Assembly (NCBI RefSeq): GCF_004365965.1
Contig: NZ_SOEB01000015.1
Span: 36,888-100,887 of the forward strand
Source: Rhodovulum visakhapatnamense
GTDB lineage: Bacteria > Pseudomonadota > Alphaproteobacteria > Rhodobacterales > Rhodobacteraceae
Length of the DNA stretch: 64,000 nucleotides
Direction: 5' to 3'
Under the pieces are notes generated by a model. That model was not told where the DNA came from, did not search any database, and saw only the letters and a program-made list of their open reading frames with translations. Below are positions 1 to 7,097 of this stretch, in pieces; the stretch's first letter is position 1; every line of letters starts with the position of its first letter. Made by a program: the position numbers and the translations under genes.

Positions 1-1284
1 GTCGCCAAGGGCGTGGCCGGTCACTCCCAGAAAGAAGAGTCCGTTCTCCTCGCCCAGATCGAGATAGCTGCCGACCGGCGTCGCGGTGATCCGTGCCCCA
101 AGATCGGCGGCATCGAAACGGCCCAATCCGCTGATCCCCTGCTGGATATGCAGCCGGTCGGCGGGGCCGAAATCGGCAATGGTGTCGCCCCCGGAGGCCC
201 CGCGAAACTCGAAGATATCGGCGCCGGGACCGCCGATCAGCAGGTCGCGCCCGGCGCCACCGTTCAGCCGGTCGTCGCCGAAGCCCCCCGACAGCAGGTC
301 GTCGCCGCGCCCGCCATGGATCCAGTCATTGCCCGCCCCGCCATGGATCTGGTCGTTGCCGCGCCCGAAGTCGTCGATGGCGGCCACGAAATCGTCGCCC
401 GCGCCCGGATCGACCCAGTCATTGCCGGACCCGGCCATGATCTGGTCGCTGCCATTGCCGCCGTAAATGACGTCGCGATCGGCCCCGCCGTCGATCGCAT
501 CATCGCCGTTTCCCGCCTCGATCCGGTCCTCGCCCGCACCGCCCTCCAGCGTGTCGTCGCCCAGATTGCCGCTGAGCGTGTCGCGCCCGTCGCCGCCGAC
601 CAGCCGGTCTTTGCCATTGTCGCCGGTCAGCCGGTCGTCGCCCGCGCCCCCCTCCAGCCGATCGTCGCCGTCCCAGCCGCGCAGCACATCGTTGCCCGCA
701 TCGCCGTCAAGCCGGTCATCGCCATAGGAACTCTCCAGCGTGTCGTTGCCCGCGCCCCCGAAAAGCACATCGCCTGCGGCAAGCTTGCCCGCGCGGAAGG
801 CGGCCCAGTCGCTGATGCCCGGGTCACGCTGCGACCCGAAGCGGGTATCGAGCACGTCGTCGCCGTCGCCGCCGCTCAGCAGGTTGGACCCGGCCCCGCC
901 GACCAGAAGATCGTTGCCGCCGCCCCCGAACAGAACATCGTCACCGTCGCCGCCATAAAGCACGTCATCGTCGTCCCCGCCGACCAGGGTGTCGTCGCCT
1001 CCCATCCCGCAGATCCGGTCGCGGTCGCCATTGCCGAACAGCGCATCAGCGCCCCAGCCACCGGTGATCGTGTCATCGCCGTCGTTCATCCAGGCAAAGT
1101 ACGCCGGGAAATAGGCGTTGGGGATCACGTGGAAATTGTTGGGCCCGTCGTAACCCACGCTGAATGCCCCGGTTTCGGCAAGCTGGACGGGCGCCGTGGG
1201 CAAGGACCGGCCGATGGCGCGGAATTCGGCCGCAAGCTCGGCCAGAAGATAGGGATGGTCCTTGTCGGATCGGAAATATGCCAT
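1..1284 (-). CDS. RTX-type calcium-binding repeat protein (3' end outside window)
   Basis: The frame is open from an ATG at 1284 to base 1, so 428 codons are visible and the C-terminus is cut by the window edge. About 70 N-terminal residues without a clear signal peptide are followed by a long series of RTX nonapeptides (patterns such as GGAGNDxL, GGDGDDVL, GGxGDDRL), interrupted near residues 145-160. The array ends in a non-repeat tail resembling the end domain of RTX proteins (ADIFEF ... DTIADF ... GLFFLGV). RTX repeats bind calcium and fold after export by type I secretion; this role is inferred from the family. No type I exporter genes are in view. The stop is probably only a little beyond the edge. 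GAAGGG lies about 7 nt before the start. The plus-strand open frame over the same bases is an antisense artefact of the repeats. Confidence 0.85.
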   Translation of the reverse strand, partial: MAYFRSDKDHPYLLAELAAEFRAIGRSLPTAPVQLAETGAFSVGYDGPNNFHVIPNAYFPAYFAWMNDGDDTITGGWGADALFGNGDRDRICGMGGDDTLVGGDDDDVLYGGDGDDVLFGGGGNDLLVGGAGSNLLSGGDGDDVLDTRFGSQRDPGISDWAAFRAGKLAAGDVLFGGAGNDTLESSYGDDRLDGDAGNDVLRGWDGDDRLEGGAGDDRLTGDNGKDRLVGGDGRDTLSGNLGDDTLEGGAGEDRIEAGNGDDAIDGGADRDVIYGGNGSDQIMAGSGNDWVDPGAGDDFVAAIDDFGRGNDQIHGGAGNDWIHGGRGDDLLSGGFGDDRLNGGAGRDLLIGGPGADIFEFRGASGGDTIADFGPADRLHIQQGISGLGRFDAADLGARITATPVGSYLDLGEENGLFFLGVTGHALGD

Positions 1285-1544
1285 GGTCTGCCCTTCGGCC
1301 CGGATGTTGCGCGAAAAGGCCCCCGCCCCCGCTGACGACCCGGGCGGCAGATGTCGTCAATAAAGCTTGCCGTTTGATTAAGGCCGCTGCCGCGATGCAG
1401 CAAGGAATGCGGCGAATTCTTGAAAACCATGCCCGAAGCGGGACCTCGCCGCGCCGGAACGATGCCTGAGCCATGTCTCGCCCCCATCCCGACCAGGAAT
1501 GGGACCGGCGCGGTCAAAGCGGTCCGGGCCGGTCGCCCTCAGCG

Positions 1545-1889
1545 TCAGTCGGCGGTCCCGTCGCCTTGGGGGCGCGGGCGGCGCATCGGCGGGTCGGTCT
1601 GCGGCTTGCCCGACCAGGGCTGCGGATATTCCAGCCAGCGCTGGATGAAGCCCCAGGACTGCCGGTAGCCGTCATGGGGCAAGGTGCAGGCCGAACAGTC
1701 CTTGCGGGTCAGCCCGTTGGCATCGGTGTAGACCTGATACGGCCCGGGGCATTCATAGGCGATCAGCGGGCAGTAGCAGAACAGGCAGTTGAACTCGCGC
1801 TCGACGCCCGGATGGCAGGGCAGGAACGGGCATTGGGTATTGGTGAAGCCCTTGAAGGCCTCGTTCGAGGTCAGATCCTTGGGTTGCAC
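1545..1889 (-). CDS. Cysteine-rich small domain protein, cobalamin-associated
   Basis: A 114-residue protein with clustered cysteines (CPFLPC, NCLFCYCPL, YECPG, KDCSAC), matching my memory of the 'cysteine-rich small domain' family often found near cobalamin genes; the cysteines probably bind metal, but the function is not known to me. The start is set at GTG 1889 because AAGGAG lies 8 nt upstream. Longer in-frame starts would run into the riboswitch at 2080-2254, which lies in the same orientation about 190 nt upstream. The riboswitch implies expression falls when B12 is plentiful, fitting a role in cobalt handling, corrinoid uptake or a B12-sparing route. No other cobalamin genes are in the window. 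The last 15 residues are proline- and arginine-rich and probably disordered. Confidence 0.85.
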   Translation of the reverse strand: MQPKDLTSNEAFKGFTNTQCPFLPCHPGVEREFNCLFCYCPLIAYECPGPYQVYTDANGLTRKDCSACTLPHDGYRQSWGFIQRWLEYPQPWSGKPQTDPPMRRPRPQGDGTAD

Positions 1890-2079
1890 GGCGCAACTCC
1901 TTCCGGTCGGCACCCCTGGCCGGGCCCGCCCCGGGCCGGTCAGGGACAAGGTGAAGGCCGCGCCCCATATCGCAGGCGAACCGCGGCCGCTGGCCCCGAG
2001 GGCATCTGCGGGCCGACAGGCAGGGGGCGCATGGCACATGCGCCCGGCCTCCGGACCCGCCGCCCGGGGGCGGTTCGGC

Positions 2080-2254
2080 GCGCTGGCAGGTCTCCTGGCT
2101 TGCGGGTCTCGGCCGATCCGCCCGCCTTCCCGGCCGGGCGGATGCCGGGGCCGGTGGCGGCTCGGGGCGGGGGCTCGCCGCTGACAGTTGCGGGGGCAGC
2201 GCCGGACTTGCACCGGCTTCCCTTTTCACTCCCTTGCGGGAGCACCAGAACGCC
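2080..2254 (-). promoter_or_regulatory. Cobalamin (B12) riboswitch
   Basis: Read on the minus strand, the region shows the usual landmarks in order: GGTGCT near 2245, GCCGGTGCAAGTCCGGC at 2201-2217 (hairpin), then CCCCGCAACTGT (B12 box-like) at about 2183-2194, a variable stem-rich stretch, and AGCCAGGAGACCTGCC at 2085-2100. These are the diagnostic conserved blocks of the cobalamin riboswitch. It precedes the Cys-rich small protein at 1545-1889. The outer limits are approximate, and the expression platform (terminator or RBS sequestration) was not resolved. Confidence 0.92.
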
Positions 2255-2383
2255 TCTCATCAATGGGGACCGCGCCCGCCACTGTCAATGCGTCCCCCGG
2301 GGGCCCGACGCGCCGTGGCTCTTGCCAGCCCCCCCGGCACGGCGCTATCCCGTGACGATGAGGTCCCTTTCCCCAGACGCCAG

Positions 2384-3427
2384 ATGACCCAGCGAGAGGG
2401 CTTCACGCTCGGCTGCGCGACCGTTCTGCCCGGCACCCGCCGCACGGTAGACCTGCCCGTGTCGGTGCTTTCGGACCACACCCCCGTCACCATGTCGGCC
2501 CATGTCGTGCATGGCCGCCGCCCCGGCCCCGCGATGTTCGTGACCGCGGGCGTGCATGGCGACGAGGTGATCGGGGTCGAGATCGTCCGGCGGCTTCTGA
2601 GCCTGCCCGCGCTTGGCGCGCTGCGCGGCACGCTGATCGCCATTCCCATCGTCAACGCCTTCGGCTTTCTCAACCTGTCGCGCTACCTGCCCGACCGGCG
2701 CGACCTCAACCGCTGCTTTCCCGGGTCGTCGGGCGGCTCGATGGCCTCGCGGCTGGCGCATCTTCTGGTCGACGAGGTGGTCGCGCGCTGCGAAATCGGC
2801 ATCGACCTGCATTCGGCCGCGGTCCATCGCACGAACCTGCCGCAGGTCCGCGTGGTGCCGGACGATCCCGAGCTGGCCCGGCTGGCGCGGGTCTTCGCCG
2901 CGCCGGTGGTGCTGACCTCCGAGGCACGGCATGGCTCGCTGCGCGAGACGGCAGCGCGGATGGGCGTGCAGATGCTGCTGTACGAAGGCGGCGAGGGGCT
3001 GCGCTTCGACGAGGTGGCGGTCAGGGCCGGGCTGTCGGGCGTACTGCGGGTGATGTTCGACCGGGGCATGATCCCGGCCAAGGGCGTGCCGAAGGCGCGG
3101 CGCGCGCCGCTCGACTGCCGGGTGTCGCGCTGGCTCAGGGCGCCGCAGGGCGGGCTCTTGCGCACCTACCGGTCCGAAGGGGACGTCGTCGAGGCGGGCG
3201 ATCTGCTGGCGATGGTCTCGGACCCGTTCGGCGAGATCGAGGCCGAGATCCGCGCCTCGGAACCCGGCATCATCGTCGGCCGCGCCATCCTGCCGGTGGT
3301 GAACGAGGGCAACGCGGTCTTTCATCTGGCCGCGATCGCGGCCGCCGACCGGGCCGAGGACCGGATCGGCACCTGGGCCAGCGAGGTCGCGGCCGAGCCG
3401 CTGTTTGACGAGGACGAAATCCTCTAG
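2384..3427 (+). CDS. Succinylglutamate desuccinylase/aspartoacylase family zinc hydrolase
   Basis: A 347-residue protein of the AstE/AspA group (M14-like carboxypeptidase fold). The zinc site is visible as GVHGDE (His58, Glu61) and DLHSA (His143). The C-terminal third has beta-rich sequence with GLLRTYRSEGDVVEAGD and EAEI..SEPGIIVG, like the biotinyl/lipoyl-type beta sandwich seen in this family. Members remove acyl groups from N-acyl amino acids or act on related amides; the substrate cannot be read here. The start at 2384 is chosen because it gives a normal family N-terminus. An upstream in-frame start at 2234 would overlap the riboswitch on the other strand. It is transcribed divergently from the riboswitch gene and converges on the MATE gene. 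Confidence 0.82.
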   Translation: MTQREGFTLGCATVLPGTRRTVDLPVSVLSDHTPVTMSAHVVHGRRPGPAMFVTAGVHGDEVIGVEIVRRLLSLPALGALRGTLIAIPIVNAFGFLNLSRYLPDRRDLNRCFPGSSGGSMASRLAHLLVDEVVARCEIGIDLHSAAVHRTNLPQVRVVPDDPELARLARVFAAPVVLTSEARHGSLRETAARMGVQMLLYEGGEGLRFDEVAVRAGLSGVLRVMFDRGMIPAKGVPKARRAPLDCRVSRWLRAPQGGLLRTYRSEGDVVEAGDLLAMVSDPFGEIEAEIRASEPGIIVGRAILPVVNEGNAVFHLAAIAAADRAEDRIGTWASEVAAEPLFDEDEIL

Positions 3428-3445
3428 CCCGAGGGCATCGGGCCG

Positions 3446-4801
3446 TCAGGCCGCCTGGCGGCGGCGGACCACCGCCTCGAGCGCCGGATAGCGCAGCCCC
3501 AGCGTGACGCCGCGCGCGACATAGGACAGCAAAAGCGCCAGCCAGAGCCCGTGATTGCCGAAAAGCGGCAACAGCAGGGCCACGGCGGCGGCATAGATCG
3601 CGGCCGAGATCACCATCATGTTGCGCATGTCCGCGGTCCGGGTGGCGCCGATGAAGATGCCGTCAAGCATCCAGGCGCCGATGCCCGCGACCGGGACGGC
3701 CACCATGTAGGGCAGGAACACCCGCGCCTCGGCCCGCACCTCGGGCGCGGTGGTCATCAGATCCACCAGGACCCCGCCCCATCCGGCGAAGACCGCGGCC
3801 AGAACCACGACCGACAGCAGGCCCCAGAGGCTGGTCAGCACCGCGCTCCGGCGCAGCGCCAGCACAGATCCCGCGCCCATCGCCTGACCGACCAGCGATT
3901 CGGCGGCAAAGGCGAACCCGTCCAGCGCATAGGAGGTGATGTTCAGGAACTGCAGCAGCACCTGATTGGCCGCCAGCGACACGTCGCCGAAGCCCGCCCC
4001 GAGGAAGAGGAAGGACAGCACGATCCCCTGCAGCAGCAGCGACCGGATCAGGATGTCGCTATTCACCCCGGCGATATGGCGCAGCCGCACCCGGTCGAAC
4101 ACCCGCGCCCAGTCCCGCCAGGCGGTGCCGCGAAACGCGTCGCGGCAGAACCAGAGCCCCAGCGCCAGGCCAGACCATTCGGCCAGGAAGGTGGCCAGCG
4201 CCACCCCCGGCACTCCCCAGCCCAGCGCCAGCACGAAAAGCAGGTCGAGCCCGACATTGAGCCCGTTCATCCAGAGCTGGATCGCCAGAACCGCGCGGGT
4301 GCGCTCCTGCCCGATCAGCCAGCCGTTGATGCCGTAAAGCGCGATGGTGGCCGGGGCCGACCAGATCCGGATCGCCATGTACTGGCGCGCCATGTGCTCG
4401 ACCTCGGCGCTGGCGGGGGCAAGGCCCAGCGCGGCGGCGATCAGCGGCATCTGCAAGGCCATCAGGGCAAGCCCCGCGACCAGCCCGATCATCAGCGCGC
4501 GCGACAGCATCGCGGCCACCTCGGCCGCATCGCCCGCGCCCCGCGCCTGGGCAGTCAGTCCGGTCGTGCCCATGCGCAGAAACCCGAACACCCAGTAGAC
4601 CGAGGCCAGCGCCACCGCGCCCACGCCGACCGCGCCGATCGGGGCCGCCGCGCCGATCTGACCGACCACGGCGGTGTCGACCGCACCGAGGATCGGAACG
4701 GTCAGGTTCGACAGCACGATGGGCAGCGCGATGGCCAGAACCCGGCGATGGCCGAGATCAGCGAGCGCGTCCCGGTCCGGGCGGAGCACCGCCTCAGCCA
4801 T
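3446..4801 (-). CDS. MATE family efflux transporter (DinF-like)
   Basis: A 451-residue inner-membrane protein with about 12 hydrophobic segments in two repeats, each opening with the MATE pattern (LPIVLSNLTVPILGAVDTAVVG near the N-terminus). It should exchange Na+ or H+ for organic cations, drugs or metabolites. The start ATG at 4801 overlaps the stop of the upstream thioesterase gene by 8 nt, so it is the last gene of a three-gene unit with two hotdog thioesterases. The arrangement hints that the pump may export something the thioesterases release or detoxify, but that is inference. It converges with the AstE-like gene, leaving 18 nt between the two stops. Confidence 0.92.
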   Translation of the reverse strand: MAEAVLRPDRDALADLGHRRVLAIALPIVLSNLTVPILGAVDTAVVGQIGAAAPIGAVGVGAVALASVYWVFGFLRMGTTGLTAQARGAGDAAEVAAMLSRALMIGLVAGLALMALQMPLIAAALGLAPASAEVEHMARQYMAIRIWSAPATIALYGINGWLIGQERTRAVLAIQLWMNGLNVGLDLLFVLALGWGVPGVALATFLAEWSGLALGLWFCRDAFRGTAWRDWARVFDRVRLRHIAGVNSDILIRSLLLQGIVLSFLFLGAGFGDVSLAANQVLLQFLNITSYALDGFAFAAESLVGQAMGAGSVLALRRSAVLTSLWGLLSVVVLAAVFAGWGGVLVDLMTTAPEVRAEARVFLPYMVAVPVAGIGAWMLDGIFIGATRTADMRNMMVISAAIYAAAVALLLPLFGNHGLWLALLLSYVARGVTLGLRYPALEAVVRRRQAA

Positions 4802-5303
4802 CGCGCGGCGGCATCAGGAAATGGCCGGTCGCCTGCGCAAAAATCCGGGCGCGGTTGTCCTGCCAGGCCTCGACATGGACACTGGCATACCGCCGCCCCG
4901 ACCGGTTGACGCGGGCCCTTGCATAGGCGTCGCGCGGCAGGCCGGGCCGCAGGTAATCGACGGTGAAGTCGATGGTCTTGGGCAGCCGCGGCAGGGTTTC
5001 GGGGGTCAGCGTCGCGGCATCGAGCATCCCGCGTTCGAGATCGTCCCAGATCATCGCCCAGGACAGCCCGACAATGGCCGTGACCTCTAGAAAGGCGGCG
5101 GTCGCGCCGCCATGCAGCGCCGGCAGTTCGGGATTGCCGATCAGGGCCTCGTGAAATCCCAGAACGCCGGTCAGCTCGTCGCCGCGCCGGTCGAACGAGA
5201 TCCCGAGGAAACGCGCATAGGGCAGCCCGTCGACCAGCGCAGACAGCGCCGCGTCGCGCCGCTGCTTGACGATCTGAACGGGTTCGGGCGCGGCGCGGCT
5301 CAT
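4794..5303 (-). CDS. PaaI-family hotdog-fold acyl-CoA thioesterase
   Basis: A 169-residue single-hotdog protein. The conserved segment PALHGGATAAFLEVTAIVG corresponds to the HGG..A..D active-site region of PaaI-type thioesterases, which hydrolyse acyl- or aryl-CoA to free acid and CoA. Here the position usually held by Asp is Glu (FLEVTA), so the nucleophile or base may be shifted. It overlaps the upstream thioesterase gene by 4 nt (ATGA) and the downstream MATE gene by 8 nt, so the three are almost surely co-transcribed. The paired neighbours suggest a heteromeric or divided-substrate thioesterase pair, which is inference. Confidence 0.85.
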   Translation of the reverse strand: MSRAAPEPVQIVKQRRDAALSALVDGLPYARFLGISFDRRGDELTGVLGFHEALIGNPELPALHGGATAAFLEVTAIVGLSWAMIWDDLERGMLDAATLTPETLPRLPKTIDFTVDYLRPGLPRDAYARARVNRSGRRYASVHVEAWQDNRARIFAQATGHFLMPPRDG

Positions 5304-5788
5304 TCGGCGCCTCCATCGGCGGTGAAGGTACCGGTCGCGGTCGCCACCGGATGGCCGCGGTCGTCATCGGTCGCGGTCGCCCGCACGAAGGCCACCGAGC
5401 GGGTCACATGATAGCATTCCGCCCGCGCCACCAGCCGCTGACCCGGGGTCGCGGCGCGCATGTAGTCGATCCGCAACGAAATCGTCGCCGTATGCGCCGG
5501 CCCTTCGGGATGGCTGAGAACGGCGGTGCCGCCGCAGGTGTCCAGAAGCGCCGAAACCGCGCCGCCATGGATCACCCCGTTGCGCGGGTCGCCCACCAGA
5601 CGCGAATCGTAGGGCATCGACAGTTCGGCCCGGCCCTCGCCCAGCTGATCGATCCGCATTGCCAGCGCATGGGCATGGGGGATCTGCTCGATGAACCGCC
5701 GCGCCACATCCGCCTTTGCCCCTGCCGCCATATCTTCGGCGGCGTCCCGCGCCGCTTCCGGCGCCGCGTCCGAGCTGGTGTCGCTCAC
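5300..5788 (-). CDS. PaaI-family hotdog-fold acyl-CoA thioesterase, first gene of the unit
   Basis: A 162-residue hotdog thioesterase with a clear PaaI motif, NGVIHGGAVSALLDTCGG, including the His-Gly-Gly and the following Asp. It carries an acidic and alanine-rich N-terminal extension of about 25 residues (DAAPEAARDAAEDMAAG), probably disordered. The gene leads a three-gene unit: its stop overlaps the next thioesterase by 4 nt, and that gene overlaps the MATE pump. GGAGACAGAGG lies just before the ATG. An 18-bp perfect palindrome at 5862-5879, about 75 nt upstream of the start, is a candidate operator for the whole unit. Confidence 0.88.
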   Translation of the reverse strand: MSDTSSDAAPEAARDAAEDMAAGAKADVARRFIEQIPHAHALAMRIDQLGEGRAELSMPYDSRLVGDPRNGVIHGGAVSALLDTCGGTAVLSHPEGPAHTATISLRIDYMRAATPGQRLVARAECYHVTRSVAFVRATATDDDRGHPVATATGTFTADGGAE

Positions 5789-6169
5789 CTCTGTCTCCTC
5801 TGGTCAACGCTCCGGTTATTGGGTCTGCCCCCCTGCCCTGCAAGTGTAAAAATCCGCAGGCTGTCGCCAATTGGCGACACCTGTCCGGCAGGACGACCGC
5901 GCGGTGGAAGCCCTGACCCGGATTGCCCGCATTTTCCGGGACTTCGCAGTCGTTCCGGCGCAATTCCGGGCAGTGACGGCCTGCGCCGCCGGTTCTGGAC
6001 GGCACCATTCGTTCCGATTTTCGGAACCCCCGGAGGGCACCTGACGCTGCGGAACCGCCATTTTCGGCGGTGCGTCAAAAAACAAGCCTTATGAGGCATA
6101 TAACCGAATTGATCCGCGCCCCGGATTTGCCTTAGCTAGTAGCACGGAAGTGGCTGGTAGTTTTAGGCG
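5789..6169. other. Intergenic region between divergent thioesterase and MerR genes
   Basis: 381 bases with no credible gene. It holds an 18-bp perfect palindrome at 5862-5879, then two short hairpins at 6011-6027 (GTTCCGA/TCGGAAC arms) and 6054-6071 (ACCGCC/GGCGGT arms), and an AT-richer stretch at 6070-6170 that should contain the promoter of the MerR gene at 6170. I could not identify -35/-10 boxes with confidence. Confidence 0.6.
5862..5879. promoter_or_regulatory. 18-bp perfect palindrome, candidate operator
   Basis: TGTCGCCAATTGGCGACA reads identically on both strands. It lies 74-91 nt upstream of the first thioesterase gene and about 290 nt upstream of merR-1, in sequence otherwise lacking repeats. 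Length and symmetry suit a dimeric TetR- or GntR-type repressor site; the regulator is unknown. Confidence 0.6.
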
Positions 6170-6538
6170 ATGGCGGACGAACGTCTGAGTTTCAAGGAGA
6201 TGTGCGCCCGGTTCGATGTGACCCCGCGCACGTTGCGGTACTACGAATACATCGAACTGCTGAGCCCCACCAAGGATGGACGCGCCCGCTTCTATGGTCC
6301 GCGGGAAGTGGCGCGCATGACTCTGATCCTCCGAGCACGCCGGTTCGGCTTCAGCCTCGAGGAAATCCGGCAATGGCTGCTGATCTATGACGAGCAGGGC
6401 AGCGAGGCGCAGATGGCCGCGCTGGTCCAGATGGCCGACCGCCAGCTCGGCGTTCTCAGCGAACAGCGCGACCAGCTCGACAGCTCGATCGAAGAGCTGC
6501 GATCCTTGCGCGACGCCGCATCCGCCGGCAAGATCTGA
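6170..6538 (+). CDS. MerR family transcriptional regulator 1
   Basis: A 122-residue MerR protein. The winged helix-turn-helix is at residues 6-75 (FDVTPRTLRYYE, then RARFYGPREVARM), followed by a dimerisation coiled coil (residues 80-112). There is no metal-binding cysteine pair, so it belongs with the small acyl-CoA or catabolic MerR proteins rather than the metal sensors. It is clearly related to the second MerR protein starting at 6660 (both share GFSLEEIRQ and a near-identical DNA-binding domain), indicating a tandem duplication. Its place ahead of fadE, fadA and fadB suggests control of fatty-acid or branched-chain acyl-CoA breakdown, as in LiuR-type regulators; that is inference. Confidence 0.88.
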   Translation: MADERLSFKEMCARFDVTPRTLRYYEYIELLSPTKDGRARFYGPREVARMTLILRARRFGFSLEEIRQWLLIYDEQGSEAQMAALVQMADRQLGVLSEQRDQLDSSIEELRSLRDAASAGKI

Positions 6539-6575
6539 CCTCTCTTCCCGTCTCGACATTTTGCGACGCAGCGTT

Positions 6576-6591
6576 ACGTTTACGTAAACGT
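6576..6591. promoter_or_regulatory. 16-bp perfect palindrome, candidate MerR operator
   Basis: ACGTTTACGTAAACGT is a perfect palindrome in the 121-nt gap between the two MerR genes, 69 nt before the second start. It resembles the TTTACGTnnACGTAAA-type sites described for LiuR-like MerR regulators of acyl-CoA catabolism. I infer autoregulation and control of merR-2/fadE from here. Confidence 0.7.
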
Positions 6592-6659
6592 CAGCAGGCC
6601 TTGTCTTGCCGTCCGAAAGGGCGCAGGTCAGAGTTCTGAGTGACGTATCCGGACGACCA

Positions 6660-7061
6660 ATGACCGACGAGTTAATGACTATTCGCCAGATGTGCGATGC
6701 TTTCGAAGTGACCGCGCGCACGTTGCGGTTTTACGAGTCCAAGGAGTTGATCTCCCCCCTGCGCGAGGGCCAGCGGCGGCTTTACGGTCGGCGCGACCGG
6801 GCCAGGCTCAAGCTGATCCTGCGCGGCAAGCGCTTCGGCTTCAGCCTCGAGGAGATCCGGCAGATGCTGGACCTCTACGATCTGGACGACGGACAGGAGA
6901 CGCAATTCCGTCGCACCTGCGAGCTGGCCCGGGAACGGCTGGCGGTCATGGAACGGCAACGTCTGGAACTGGACGACGCCATATCGGAACTGAAAGGCCA
7001 GATCTCCTGGGGAGAGAGGAAGCTGGCCGATTTCGACAAGAGGAAACCCGCCGCCGAGTGA
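6660..7061 (+). CDS. MerR family transcriptional regulator 2
   Basis: A 133-residue MerR protein from ATG 6660. The open frame extends to an ATG at 6606, but the shorter form aligns with its neighbour MerR-1. The DNA-binding domain (FEVTARTLRFYESKELISP, RRLYGRRDRARL) is followed by a long helix with many Arg and Glu residues (residues 80-125) for dimerisation. Like its paralogue it has no paired sensor cysteines. It is 36 nt upstream of the acyl-CoA dehydrogenase gene and probably shares its transcript. The 16-bp palindrome at 6576-6591 lies just upstream. The likely effector is an acyl-CoA or other lipid signal, by analogy only. Confidence 0.88.
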   Translation: MTDELMTIRQMCDAFEVTARTLRFYESKELISPLREGQRRLYGRRDRARLKLILRGKRFGFSLEEIRQMLDLYDLDDGQETQFRRTCELARERLAVMERQRLELDDAISELKGQISWGERKLADFDKRKPAAE

Positions 7062-7097
7062 CCGTTGCGGTTGGGATGACGTTCAAGGGAGGAACGC

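Noticed and set aside
13..1335. A 440-codon plus-strand open frame rich in Val, Ala and Pro
   Set aside because: It is the antisense of the RTX repeat gene: its codons mirror GGxGDD repeats and no protein family is suggested.
1545..2213. A longer form of the Cys-rich protein starting at 2213
   Set aside because: That start would place coding sequence through the riboswitch, while GTG 1889 has a strong Shine-Dalgarno sequence.
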